The notes beneath the pieces were generated by a model, which saw only the letters and a list, made by a program, of their open reading frames with translations, made no database searches and was not told the DNA's origin. Shown one piece after another: positions 9,968 to 19,724 of a DNA stretch of 38,876 nucleotides (within the stretch, counting starts at the first letter, position 1; every line of letters begins with the position of its first letter). The translations under genes and the position numbers were made by a program. Source of the stretch: Stentor coeruleus (Eukaryota > Ciliophora > Heterotrichea > Heterotrichida > Stentoridae); NCBI GenBank assembly GCA_001970955.1, contig MPUH01000711.1, positions 1 through 38,876 of the forward strand. The letters are read 5' to 3'.

Positions 9968-10405
9968 CTAAAGTAAATTGCATAAACAGCAGGATTTAGA
10001 CTTAATATCTTTTTCTGGTGTGGCATTATTTTTGTCTAACTCCGTTATTTCTGAAACATTGCATGTATTATTTTCATCTTCACTCTTAATACCTTCTGTA
10101 TTTTTTTTCGAAGTTTTAGAGTTGTTATTAGAGTTAAACAAGAAAAACTCTGATGATGGTGAATGACTAGCTGAATCTTTTGGTTGAGATTGTTGTTTGC
10201 TTGAAGATTTACTACTTGAACTGCTAACTATATTAATTTTTGATAAATATGGATAATCTGATAAGTCTATGGAGTTGCGAAGTTCTGACTTGAAAGTAAA
10301 CTCAGAAGATGACTCCTCACTGCTAGGGGCAAATACAAAACTGTTACAATGCTGAGATATCTGGAAATTTATGGGTTTTGAAGATACTTCTGAAGGTGTT
10401 TCCAT
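9968..10405 (-). CDS. Ser-rich small protein with CaaX tail (CNLL), 145 aa
   Basis: Very rich in Ser, Asn, Lys and Glu, and probably disordered, with a run of Ser/Lys near residues 60-70. No domain is recognised. The C-terminus is KSCCLCNLL: Cys142-Asn-Leu-Leu is a CaaX box whose final Leu favours geranylgeranylation, and Cys139/Cys140 just upstream could be palmitoylated, the dual-lipid pattern of some Rho-type GTPases. No GTPase motifs are present, so it may be a disordered membrane-tethered adaptor. The start at 10405 is the first ATG and is preceded by TATATAAAAT. It is convergent with the ACP-like gene. Confidence 0.72.
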   Translation of the reverse strand: METPSEVSSKPINFQISQHCNSFVFAPSSEESSSEFTFKSELRNSIDLSDYPYLSKINIVSSSSSKSSSKQQSQPKDSASHSPSSEFFLFNSNNNSKTSKKNTEGIKSEDENNTCNVSEITELDKNNATPEKDIKSKSCCLCNLL

Positions 10406-11436
10406 ATTTTATATAAAATTTTGCTAGAATATTAAACTAAAACATTTTGGATTTCCTGGGTAGTTTTAAAATTTAAGCTTATTTTTTTAAATATACACAC
10501 AAAGGTCAACTTTTCATTGACTCTTTTGAATATTACTTAAAATACAGATAGTTTAAGCTATTTTTTAAGTAATTCTATGATAAAAAATATAAAATCTTTA
10601 CTCGTTTCTATTAGAAATTTATAGTTTTTTATATCAAAAATCCCTAAATTCAAATAAAAATTTAAAAATATTATAAGTACATAAACCAAATCAAAGTTAT
10701 AATGTAGTATCTTTATATAGTAAAAGAAAATTCAAGTTCTTAAACAACAATATTTCATTTATTTTATATAAAATATAATTATTAAATTCACAAAGTTCCT
10801 TTATTAAAAGTTTTTCTGATTATATCACAAACTATATCTTTATCATTCTTAATATCATATAAAAAAAACCACAAAAACTCATCATTAGTTCAAATCTTAT
10901 TAGACTTCCTAAGAAAACTGTTAAGAAATTTCAATTGCCTTCCGTTAAAACCCTTGTGTTTAATTGCAATTATCATACTTTATTTCACTTTTTCATACTT
11001 ACACAGATATATAATAATAATCTTTCATTTTGAATAAAAATACTCTATTTAAGCATCTAAATTCTTTCAAGAATGTTACTTACAGCCTCAATTGCCTTAT
11101 CTACATATAAATTTTAGCTTTAAAAATATTTACATATATTATTTACTAATCTATACTTATTATCTTCAATACTTTCCCTTATTCATTTATCCTTATCAAA
11201 TACAAAATCTTCTTAATATAATCCTATAATATTTATATCAAATATAAACCTCTAATATCCTCTTCTATCTATATATCTAATATTCAATAATCAACTACAA
11301 TCCTAACTAAATCTCTTAAATTTATATCTAAAATCTTATTTCCATATACAAAAAATCACAACCTTCACTACAATAAAAACACACTTACTATTCAACTACT
11401 TCATAAAAGTAAAAATCTTTACTAATCACTTTTATT
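10406..11436. other. Intergenic, about 1 kb
   Basis: Very AT-rich, with G and C about even at first, then strongly C-over-G from about 10850 to 11430 (the 3' flank of the minus-strand SRP19 gene). No coding sequence, RNA or repeat is seen. Confidence 0.5.
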
Positions 11437-11835
11437 TTACTTTTTATTCTTCTTTTTATTCTTTTTCTTAGGCTCATTCTTAGTTTCTTCATGTTGCATT
11501 CTAGACTTGAGTCTTGGAATATATTCAGCAAGTTTTCTTAAAAGCTGAGTTTCTTAATAAAGATTACTGTTAGAGATTTCACTGTTCAAAGGTTTTTTCG
11601 AGTCGTCAAAAAGCTTAACTTTTACTCTTCCACGTTCAAGGATGTCTCGAGGATAAGCTTTGTTTTCAAGACAATGATGAAGCTTGAAAAAAGTTAAGAC
11701 TTCTGATATTTCCATTAAAGTTGGGGTTTCGACTGATATACTCTTTGGTACTTTGCGTCCTTCTGATTTCAAATGTTTGGAGTCTAGATAAGAAGGGTAT
11801 ATAACAGTCCACGTTTTGGTATTTGGTGGCTCCAT
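11437..11835 (-). CDS. SRP19: Signal recognition particle 19 kDa protein, two exons, 127 aa
   Basis: Exons are 11568-11835 and 11437-11552, with a 15-nt intron at 11553-11567. SRP19 binds helices 6 and 8 of SRP RNA and readies it for SRP54, so that ribosomes with signal peptides reach the ER. Visible family features are W-T-V-I-YPSYLDSK near the start, EGRKVPKSISVETPT (the human protein has EGRRIP and VENPT), RGRVKVKL in the middle and, after splicing, a C-terminal block with LAEYIPRLKSRMQ (human AEMIPKLKTRTQ). The tail is Lys/Asn-rich, as usual in SRP19. Reading through the intron gives a premature TAA; removing 15 nt restores the family C-terminus, which proves the intron. The start context is TATATAAATGG. 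Confidence 0.93.
11553..11567 (-). other. 15-nt spliceosomal intron in SRP19
   Basis: On the minus strand it reads GTAATCTTTATTAAG: GT at the start, AG at the end and an A in the last third. It holds an in-frame TAA. Removing it joins codon N89 (phase 1) to the conserved SRP19 C-terminus. Confidence 0.92.
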
Positions 11836-12664
11836 TTATATAAGGTTATTTAGAAATTATTGTAAAATTCGATCTTGAAGGATGTTTTGATTGGAAAATT
11901 GCATGGGAAATTATGTTTTTATTATATAAAGATGATAATCAAATTATTAAGGGTTTTTATAAATTATGAGGAAAATATAAGCAGATTTTTTTAGGTTAAA
12001 TAGGATTTTATATTGAGAATTCTTAGTGATAAGATGATTGAAAAAAATATTTAATGATGATAATAAGAATTTAAAGTTTATAAAAAACTGTAGGAATATA
12101 CTTTATAATATATTAAGTTTTTTATAGGAAATCTTGATAGAAGATTTATGAATATGAATATGATTTTTTATATTTTTGATATTAGGAAATAATATCTTTA
12201 TGGTTTCCAAAGGGAAATTAAATTTCAAATTCGCGCTTGATGCTAAAGGTATAAAAATCCAAATAAATAATACACTACATCTAAAAATAAAAAATCGATA
12301 ACATTTGAATATAGTAAAAATCCAATAAAAAACAACAATTCTTAAAATAATTTCCTTTATCAAAACTCTTTCAAACTATCGTAAAAATACTATCATCTTA
12401 TCAACCAATTTATAAAATACCCTAAACAAATCCACATAATCCCACCTTTATATCATATAAACCCATCTTATAAAATTCTTACCTTTAATTTAATATAAAT
12501 TCTAACTTATTTTTCTTTCTATCTAAGCATCAGAAAAACTCTAAAAATATTTTACCTTTAATAATATCTTTCATATGTTTATATAAATATTTTCTAGTTA
12601 AACTTATATAAAATATGATACGTTGAAATATTCTTTTTATCCAACTATTATAATATAGATATTA
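11836..12664. other. Divergent intergenic region
   Basis: Lies between SRP19 (minus) and the 12665 gene (plus), so it should carry both promoters. It is G-over-C to about 12080, then C-over-G to about 12600. An 86-codon minus-strand open frame at 12103-12363 is hydrophobic and AT-driven and is judged random. Confidence 0.5.
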
Positions 12665-13159
12665 ATGGTAACAATTTTTCTCCCAGAAGAAAAGAACATG
12701 ATCAATAAAAGCTTTTATCCTCAATCTCGTCTTAATGCATTAGGAAATCAGGACAGGGATCGGCATTTTCGTGTTCGCCATCCAAAAAGAGCACCTTCTG
12801 CGTATGAACAGAAGGATCATAATAGGCCTGTATATTTGCTTGAAGGGAACTATAAAAAAAAGACTAAAAGCTTTATTTCTGATTATATGAAACCTTTGCA
12901 TTCTGAAATTGTACAAGAACAGTCTACGAGAATTAATTTAAATTCTTTAGTTTCAAGAAAACTAAAGCCCTTACGTGAAATTTATAGCCACAGTAGATTT
13001 CACTATATATCAAAGATTAAACATAATTTATATCCGTATGTAATTGAAGAAAACATAGATGAAGAAACTGATGAAGGTGAAAATAGAGAAAAGGAAAATG
13101 ATACTTGGAGGAAGACTCCTGATCCTAGAAAAAAGTATTTGAACAGTTTGTTGCTTTAA
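12665..13159 (+). CDS. Unknown basic protein, 164 aa
   Basis: Not recognised. It is rich in Arg, Lys, His and Tyr over the first 125 residues (motif-like pieces include RDRHFRVRHPKRAPSAYE and SRKLKPLREIYSHSRF), followed by an acidic segment (EENIDEETDEGENREKEN) and a basic tail ending KKYLNSLLL. There is no signal peptide or membrane segment. The composition would suit a nucleic-acid or microtubule-binding protein, but that is only compositional. The first ATG was used; Met12 is an alternative start. Convergent with the hydrolase, with a 145-bp spacer. Confidence 0.68.
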   Translation: MVTIFLPEEKNMINKSFYPQSRLNALGNQDRDRHFRVRHPKRAPSAYEQKDHNRPVYLLEGNYKKKTKSFISDYMKPLHSEIVQEQSTRINLNSLVSRKLKPLREIYSHSRFHYISKIKHNLYPYVIEENIDEETDEGENREKENDTWRKTPDPRKKYLNSLLL

Positions 13160-13304
13160 TATAGATAAGGGTATTTTATAATAAGTAATATTATGTTTTA
13201 TATTTAATTCATTGTTTAATTAGATTTTTCAATTGATTTTTAGTGTGTTTTGTAAGAAGGTATGAGGATTTAGTTATGCCTATCTTGAAAACATTACAAC
13301 ATGA

Positions 13305-14159
13305 TTATTCATTAAATGTTTCACTTCTCAAAGTACTTTCTTCAGGTTTATCATATTGAAAGAAAATATCTGCAGGAAACTTAATAAACCCATTATCCGG
13401 GCCGAACTCATACGTTATCCCACATTGTGTTAAGAAAATGGAAAAAGGTATAGTCAAGTCATCAAAGAAATCAAATTCATTATGATTCATACTTTCTGGT
13501 AAAAGAAGTGAAGATGGGCTGTTGCAGTTTTTATAAAGACGTATAGACTGATCATATGGTATCAAAGTGTCGCTTTGTCCATGTACTATAAAAGCAGGCA
13601 CTGTAACTTTTTTAATCCAGTCTATATTCCTAAAGCGGTCTTTAATAAAATACATAAAAACCTTACCAACTATACTTTTTGCAACTTCTCTAATACATGT
13701 ATACCCTGACATTAACAATAATCCGCCTACTTTTTTCTCTGATGCAAGCCAAGTTGCTGGACCTGTTCCTATAGATCGACCAAATAAAATTATGTCTTCA
13801 CCTTTAATCTTCATATTCTGAGTCAAATAGTTATAAATATCTTCACTATCGCTTAGGATTTTTTTTTCTGTGCACTTACCATTATATATACCATAGCCTG
13901 GGTATTCTACACCAATTACATGCATTCTTAAAGCACTTGATAAGTGACATAATAGCTCGTATGACATACCTAAATCTTCAGCATTACCATGAAAGTATAT
14001 CATTGTTTTACTTGATCCTCTAGCTGTAGATAAAAATAAGCATGGGATTGGGGTAGGTCCTTTTGAAACTTTTCTAGGAATTGCAATGAATTCACCAGGG
14101 AAAAGGCTGGCGGTGTATGAAGACTTCGGAGCTGGGAACAATAGTCTATTGAACTCCAT
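13305..14159 (-). CDS. Alpha/beta hydrolase, ABHD17/Bem46 type, 284 aa
   Basis: Serine hydrolase with a complete set of motifs: the oxyanion loop HGNA at residues 57-60 (MIYFHGNAEDLG), VEYPGYG at 84-90, the nucleophile elbow G127-R-S129-I-G131, the acid D197 in HGQSDTLIPY and H226 in MNHNEFDF. The order and wording match the ABHD17/ABHD13/Bem46 group; mammalian ABHD17 removes palmitate from membrane proteins. ABHD17 has an N-terminal Cys cluster for its own palmitoylation. This protein lacks one, so it may be soluble or held by its hydrophobic N-terminus. Depalmitoylation would fit the lipidated proteins nearby, but that link is speculative. The length is normal. Confidence 0.88.
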   Translation of the reverse strand: MEFNRLLFPAPKSSYTASLFPGEFIAIPRKVSKGPTPIPCLFLSTARGSSKTMIYFHGNAEDLGMSYELLCHLSSALRMHVIGVEYPGYGIYNGKCTEKKILSDSEDIYNYLTQNMKIKGEDIILFGRSIGTGPATWLASEKKVGGLLLMSGYTCIREVAKSIVGKVFMYFIKDRFRNIDWIKKVTVPAFIVHGQSDTLIPYDQSIRLYKNCNSPSSLLLPESMNHNEFDFFDDLTIPFSIFLTQCGITYEFGPDNGFIKFPADIFFQYDKPEESTLRSETFNE

Positions 14160-15557
14160 ATTATTAAACTGAAATTTTAGAATTTAGAATCTTATGGAAT
14201 CAACTTGTAATGTAGGTTTTAAAGATTTTTTTTTTGAATAAGTGGTTTATTTTATGTTTATCTTTATGGAAATTATTAGTAGGGTTGTAATGATTGTATG
14301 GATGGGTTGTTTTTTTAAAGAAACTGATAAGAGAGTTTTTGAAAAATGATGCTTGAAGTTTAAACTTTTGATAAAAGTTGGGATATTTTTTGATGTTGAA
14401 GAAAAGTAATTTTTTAGATAAGCTAGAAATTATTATATGAAAGAATATAGAAGACTAATCAAATGTATAGAGATATAAATAATTTTTTTTCAAATAAAAA
14501 TAATATGATGTATTTGTGAGTATCAAAAATAATCGAGAATAATACTTGTTTTTGAAATCCACATGATTTATTGGATTATAATAAAAAATAGGAAATTTTA
14601 TATATGATTTGTGATTAGTAGTATGTAAAATTATATAATTTTTATACTCTTATTAATAATAAACCAAAAAAAAAGCAATACCCTTTCACCCACACTACCT
14701 TTATAAAATTTATATCTTATCAATAAAATATAATATTTCTTAATCCTACCTTTTTCTAATTTATGCAACAAAAAATTTTAGATAAGCACAATTCCTTGTA
14801 TCCTAACCTATCTTCAAAGACCTAATTTCAAGTTTCAAAGATGTTATTCATAAATTCTATCTCATATATTTCTTACAAAGTATACTTATATTCAATAAAT
14901 CAAAACTTATTTCTCATAAAGCAAATAATCTTAAAAAATATAATCACCCTTATCCTAATATATACTAAATCCTAATAAAAGTTTCCTAAATATCATAAAT
15001 TCTCTTAAATAGCAACAATAACAAAATCTAATCTTATAAAGTCTCCTTAAAAACTTAATAGAACATATTCTCAAAACCAAAATTTTCTCAAAGTATCAAT
15101 CTATACATAATCTATATAAATTTATAAAAACCTATCTTAAATAAGCGCTTTAAAAATTTTATTAGGTTTTTGTCAAAATCTTATACAATAAAAATTTTTT
15201 TTTTACCATAGTAAATAATGTATCAATTGGCAGAGATATTTATATATAATATCTTCTAAGAAATTCTATGAGTTATAAATAATCATAACCATAGTCTTTC
15301 TATATAAGACAATTTTAAAACCTACAAACTATCCCTTTACCATAAAGTTTACTATTAGAACTTTTATTTTAAAAAGTTTAAAGACAAATCATAAAAAGTT
15401 ATTATTTTAGCTTGTATTTTGTATTAAAATAATCAAAACTTTTTGTAGTTAAATCAATATATTTATAGGGAAATATAAAAAACTTTGTAAGTCTTTATAA
15501 AAATATTTTTCCCATTGTTTTTATTTTTAGTCTTAATATGAACCATTAATAAAAAGT
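14160..15557. other. Divergent intergenic region, 1.4 kb
   Basis: The longest divergent spacer in the window, between the hydrolase (minus) and the WD40 gene (plus). It is G-over-C up to about 14630, then C-over-G, with strong stretches near 14660-15120. No coding sequence, RNA or repeat is visible. Confidence 0.55.
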
Positions 15558-17459
15558 ATGAAGACTTGTACGAAATGTGAAAACAATGCCACTTGGTACA
15601 GTAAAAGTGCTGAAGAATTTGTATGTGACTCACATAAAAACATGTTTCCTGAGATTTCACTAGCACAGTTGCCTCCACCATTATCTGTAGATGATTTTGA
15701 AGCTGTAAAAGAAGAAATTTCTCATAGGAATAACTTTATTGAGAATGTTTGTGTAAAACTTGATAAGATTAAAAACAATATTATTAGAGCTGTTGAGGAA
15801 TCTCATCAAAAAACCATTAATAGCTTACAATATAAATCTTTATCTTATTCAGAGTTACTTCTCAAAGACAACTATACTTTTGAAGACCTAGAAGCCCTTC
15901 AAAACCTATTAACCACCAAAATCATCTATAAAAAACCCAAAAGGCACCAGCTAAAAACTGAACTCCATAACTTTTATAATCAAGAACTCTGGGGCGAAAA
16001 GTTATTAGAATCAACAAAATTCGATAATATCTCAAAAGCTATACCAGAAATTGAGCATTTCCACGGCCTGCACCTCGAAAACTATGGTGGTGGTGCAAAT
16101 ACTTTAACCATATCAAAAAATAACAAATATCTAATAATCGGATGTAAAGACTCAAGTATTCATGTATGGAGCCTAAATAAAAAAACCCAAAAATTCATAA
16201 TGAGAGGTGAATCAGGTTCAATTGACTGTCTTTCTATAACATCAGACAATAGTTACATAATATCAGGTAATTCTAATGGACTACATCTATGGAATTTTCG
16301 TCTAAGAAAACATGAATTACTAATAAAATCTGATTTAAAACAAGTAAGATCAATAGTAATATCATACGATAACAAATATATCCTAGCTTGTGGGAGCAAA
16401 GAAAGTATTTTAGGGGCGAGTTTACCAGTTGCTGTTTATTCTTTAGATCAAAGAAAAGAATTATTTGATTTTTCAAGTAAAAATTTTAATATAGCATGTG
16501 CGATTTTATGTAAAAAAAACAAAACTTTGGTTACTGGGTGTAGTGATAATGAAGTTAGATTATGGAATTTTATTGAAAAAAGACTTGATGTTGTATTAGA
16601 AGGACATAAAGGGGCTATTACAGGGATTGCTTTAACTAAAGATGATGCTTATGCTGTTTCTGTATCTGTTGATAAGACAGCAAGGGTTTGGAGTATGGCT
16701 AGGAAGTGTATGAAATATTTGATACCGATAAGTGAAGATGGAGCTAATACACCTCGTTCATTGCAGATTGCTGGAGATGATAGTTTGCTTATTATTGGAT
16801 GTAATGAAGGGAATGTACTGGTTTGGAATTTGAAAGAACATAGAGAAAAAGTTATAGATATAGATTTCTTCCCTAAACCAGTAAAAAAAGCTCTTTTAAC
16901 TCTTGATGGGAATTTTATCATACCATGTGGGGAGCCTTTAGATACTATTTCTCACTCTAACCAGTCTGTTAAAATATGGAATATGTCTGAGCAATCTTTT
17001 GAAACCTCTTTACCTGGACATATAGACAAAGTTACAAGTTTAACTTATACAAGTGATTTCGAAATATTAGTTTCAGGAGCCTTAGACTGTACAGTCAGAG
17101 TCTGGAACATTGAAGAAAAAACTGAAATTTGTGTCTTTGAAGGTCATACAAGCCAAGTAAATACACTTTGTATAAGTTCAAATGATAGATATGTAGCTTC
17201 TGGGTCTAATGATGCAACAGTAAAAATTTGGGATTTAAAGAAAAAAAGACTTTATATTGATTTCACAGGACATGGTCAACCTGTAATAAAAGTGAAATTT
17301 ACTAATGATTGTATTTTTCTAGTGTCTAAATGTAAGAATAAACAAGTTTTTGTATGGAATGTTTGTGAGAAAAAACGAGAAGAGATTATTGATGGGTCTA
17401 AAGCTATTAAAAAATGGGTCCAGGAGTATCCGGAAATTAAAGAAATTGTAGAGAATTAG
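15558..17459 (+). CDS. WD40-repeat protein with N-terminal B-box-like zinc motif, 633 aa
   Basis: The N-terminus holds a small zinc-like motif, C4-x2-C7 with C23-x2-H26, resembling a B-box. A helical linker follows (about residues 50-170). From about 180 to 615 there are roughly nine to ten WD40 repeats. Clear ones include LEGHKGAITG...ARVWSM, LPGHIDKVTS...VRVWNI and FEGHTSQVNT...VKIWDL. Such proteins form a beta-propeller scaffold; in ciliates many act in signalling or ciliary complexes, and the partner here is unknown. The stop is TAG. The coding strand switches from C-rich (15901-15960: 4 G, 16 C) to G-rich (16801-16860: 16 G, 2 C) inside the gene. Confidence 0.93.
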   Translation: MKTCTKCENNATWYSKSAEEFVCDSHKNMFPEISLAQLPPPLSVDDFEAVKEEISHRNNFIENVCVKLDKIKNNIIRAVEESHQKTINSLQYKSLSYSELLLKDNYTFEDLEALQNLLTTKIIYKKPKRHQLKTELHNFYNQELWGEKLLESTKFDNISKAIPEIEHFHGLHLENYGGGANTLTISKNNKYLIIGCKDSSIHVWSLNKKTQKFIMRGESGSIDCLSITSDNSYIISGNSNGLHLWNFRLRKHELLIKSDLKQVRSIVISYDNKYILACGSKESILGASLPVAVYSLDQRKELFDFSSKNFNIACAILCKKNKTLVTGCSDNEVRLWNFIEKRLDVVLEGHKGAITGIALTKDDAYAVSVSVDKTARVWSMARKCMKYLIPISEDGANTPRSLQIAGDDSLLIIGCNEGNVLVWNLKEHREKVIDIDFFPKPVKKALLTLDGNFIIPCGEPLDTISHSNQSVKIWNMSEQSFETSLPGHIDKVTSLTYTSDFEILVSGALDCTVRVWNIEEKTEICVFEGHTSQVNTLCISSNDRYVASGSNDATVKIWDLKKKRLYIDFTGHGQPVIKVKFTNDCIFLVSKCKNKQVFVWNVCEKKREEIIDGSKAIKKWVQEYPEIKEIVEN

Positions 17460-18720
17460 GTAGATAAGTTTAAAGATGGTTATAAAATTATAGTATTGTA
17501 ATACAAATTTTCAATAACTTTTTGTTTATGTTTTTATTAGTTTATTTAATAGATTGTTTATCCTTAATATTTACATTTTTACATTATATACAATTTTTTT
17601 ATTAAACATGGAGTATATATAATTTAAAACATATAAAAGAAGAATTTATAACAGTCTTTGATGAATATAAATATTTATTAAATCTATAAAGGAACATTAT
17701 AAACTATATATTAAGATTATATTTAAGTTTTTAATATATAATACTTATTAGAATTTACATAAAAACTTTTTACTTTTATAATCAAATCATATCTTTGATA
17801 AATTTATTGTATTTGTACCTGATAAATTAAAATCTATTTAAGAATTGTCTATTCTAAGCTTTGCCAATATGCTACAATAAGCATAAACTCTAAAATATCA
17901 TTTTATAATAAATATCTTCACAACACTATAAAAATGCAAAAACATAATTTTCACTCCTCATTCCAATATCAAAGTATCAATCATCTTTCAATTTATATTA
18001 TAAAAACTCTTATACTCACTTAGTTTATTCCTTTGAGCTTTAAAACCTTACCATAAATCCAATCCTAACAATATACATATAACTATTCTTTTTTATATAA
18101 TCCTATACTTTAACTTCCCCTAAACATTATATCAATCAAAATTTTGTATAAGAAATCATTCAAAAACCTCTTATTAAAATCCTATACCTTTAAAAAAACC
18201 TAATCTTTTCTCATTGTCAATCTTTAAATAACTATAAGTATTTACTATATACATAAAGTATATAAAATCTATAGCAAAATATCTTATTAACACACAAACT
18301 TATTAAAAAAATCCTAATATTATCATCAAGACTTCTTTACATAATTTTTATCCTTTATATTAACACTGCTTATATATAATTTCAGCATCTTGATTAACTC
18401 TCCATACTTATCTAATCATTCTGATGTAATAAAACTTTACTAATACCCTTAAAATATCAGTAAAGCTTTAAATTTTTCAAAGTTTCATGCTGAAAAACAC
18501 CTTTTTAGCTGTTTGGATTTGCATATTCTACAATTTTCCCTATCAAAAAGAGATTTTACCTTTTGTTATATTTGAAACCTATAGACTAAAGGTAGTTATT
18601 TTACCTTTGTTTAAATTGGATATGTTTAATCCTTGTCTTTCGAATTTGAAATCGGGAAAATTAGTTTGGGTTTTAATTTTTGATATGGTAAAATTTAACA
18701 CATAAGCTAAAGTTGTAATA
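17460..18720. other. Long intergenic stretch before the hairpin-rich locus
   Basis: Very AT-rich; C-over-G from about 17900 to 18480. A 72-codon plus frame at 18487-18705 is hydrophobic and low-complexity and is judged probably random, though it lies exactly where the C-rich flank ends. No other gene is seen. It may contain the promoter of a transcript running into 18721-19560. Confidence 0.45.
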
Positions 18721-18783
18721 AATATGGTCCACTCGTGAAGCTTTTGCTAAGACCCCCCCCAACTTCATGAGATGGACCATATT
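18721..18783. other. Long imperfect palindrome with a C8 loop
   Basis: Left arm AATATGGTCCA (18721-18731) pairs perfectly with TGGACCATATT (18773-18783). CTCGTGAAG (18732-18740) pairs with CTTCATGAG (18763-18771) with one G-T pair and a single bulged A18772. The stem is therefore 20 bp, and the 22-nt loop contains eight C in a row. The strand is unknown. It is the left-most element of the hairpin-rich locus. Confidence 0.85.
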
Positions 18784-19378
18784 TTGAGGTTATGGTAGAA
18801 GTAAAGCTATTTAAGGCTTGAAAAACTGTATATAATGCTCATCCTCAGCTTATAGCTCCTATCTTTAAGATCATTATTTCAAGATTTTTCCAATAATTAA
18901 ACAACAAAGTTGATAAAGCCCTGCTTGCTAACCCTGTGCAAACATCATAGCCCCTTAAGACCAAACCCTAATATTGAGAGCAGAAATCAGAAGTCTCTTA
19001 TCAAAGGGTAAAAATTAAACAAGTATCCATGCTTTGTTTAAAGGTATTATGTCAAAAAAAAAAAAAACGAGAATCAATACGAGTCATCTATTATTTAAGT
19101 TTTTTTTTAGTGAGACTTAAATCGAATCTTTTCTGAAAAAAAAATGTCGATTAAAGTCAAGAGAGAAAAAAATGTGAACAGTTGTCCTATAATTCTCTGG
19201 TGAAAAAGGTAGGTTTCGTATCAAAATATCACTTTTTTTCAAACAAACTTTGCTTCAGATAAAGAAAATTGTGAAAAAGTTTGCAGTAATTATTTTTTTA
19301 ATCAAAGATTTCTGTCTAGTCTAGAAATCGAGATTTGTAGTCTGAGTCCTAAGAAAGTACAGAGTTACTTTAGGATTG

Positions 19379-19396
19379 AAGCTTTGAAAAAAGCTT
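19379..19396 (+). other. GAAA tetraloop hairpin
   Basis: AAGCTTT, then GAAA, then AAAGCTT: a perfect 7-bp stem closed by a GNRA-type tetraloop when read on the plus strand. On the minus strand the loop would be TTTC, which is not a stable tetraloop, so this is a mild argument for plus-strand transcription of the locus. Confidence 0.7.
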
Positions 19397-19724
19397 AAGT
19401 AAAAAAGTCGTGAAGGTCCTTGCAAAAATAAAATGGACCTACGCATGAAAATTGTGACAAGACAATGTATCATGACGAAGCATTAAAAAAAAATGCTTAT
19501 CGACAAGGTCGGTCTCTGTCGCTCGGAGATAGAAAGAAAGCAACCGTCTAACAAAAAACCAAGTCTTTAATTTATTAAATCTTTACATTTTTTGTTTACT
19601 TTTTGTATAATATTTTTATCAAAAGGTTTTTAAATCAGACCTTTCTCTGTATAAAATTTATCTTAAAACCTTGTATATTTATAAAATTACCCTCTAAAAC
19701 TATTCATATATTAAGTATTTAATA

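Larger units (their letters stand above)
18721..19560. ncRNA. Candidate structured noncoding RNA locus (hairpin-dense)
   Basis: No usable open frame, but a richer and less AT-biased sequence than any spacer here, with many inverted repeats: 19093-19100/19115-19122 (ATTTAAGT), 19114-19125/19147-19158 (GACTTAAATCGA, 11 of 12), 19244-19251/19276-19283 (CAAACTTT), 19307-19313/19323-19329 (GATTTCT), 19347-19352/19370-19375 (TCCTAA), 19379-19396 (a 7-bp stem capped by GAAA), 19414-19419/19435-19440 (AGGTCC), 19451-19466 (ATTGT) and 19478-19484/19492-19498 (AAGCATT). No known family was recognised: SRP, RNase P, spliceosomal, U3, 5S and tRNA signatures were looked for and not found. Extent, strand and whether it is one or several RNAs are unknown. 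Confidence 0.5.

Noticed and set aside
12103..12363. 86-codon hydrophobic minus-strand frame
   Set aside because: Ile/Phe/Lys/Asn-rich as expected from AT-rich spacer, no domain or paralog, and located at the skew switch of a plain intergenic stretch.
15463..15681. Minus-strand frame overlapping the WD40 start
   Set aside because: Antisense shadow of a well-supported coding sequence.
18487..18705. 72-codon plus-strand frame before the hairpin locus
   Set aside because: Hydrophobic low-complexity sequence without relatives; kept only as a note.
18731..18755. Resemblance to the start of U2 snRNA (GCTTTTGCTAAGA)
   Set aside because: The branch-point-binding GTAGTA region and Sm site do not follow; the similarity is short and fits chance.
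19325..19350. RNase P-like phrase TCAGACTAC on the minus strand
   Set aside because: No other conserved RNase P region lies at a suitable distance on that strand.
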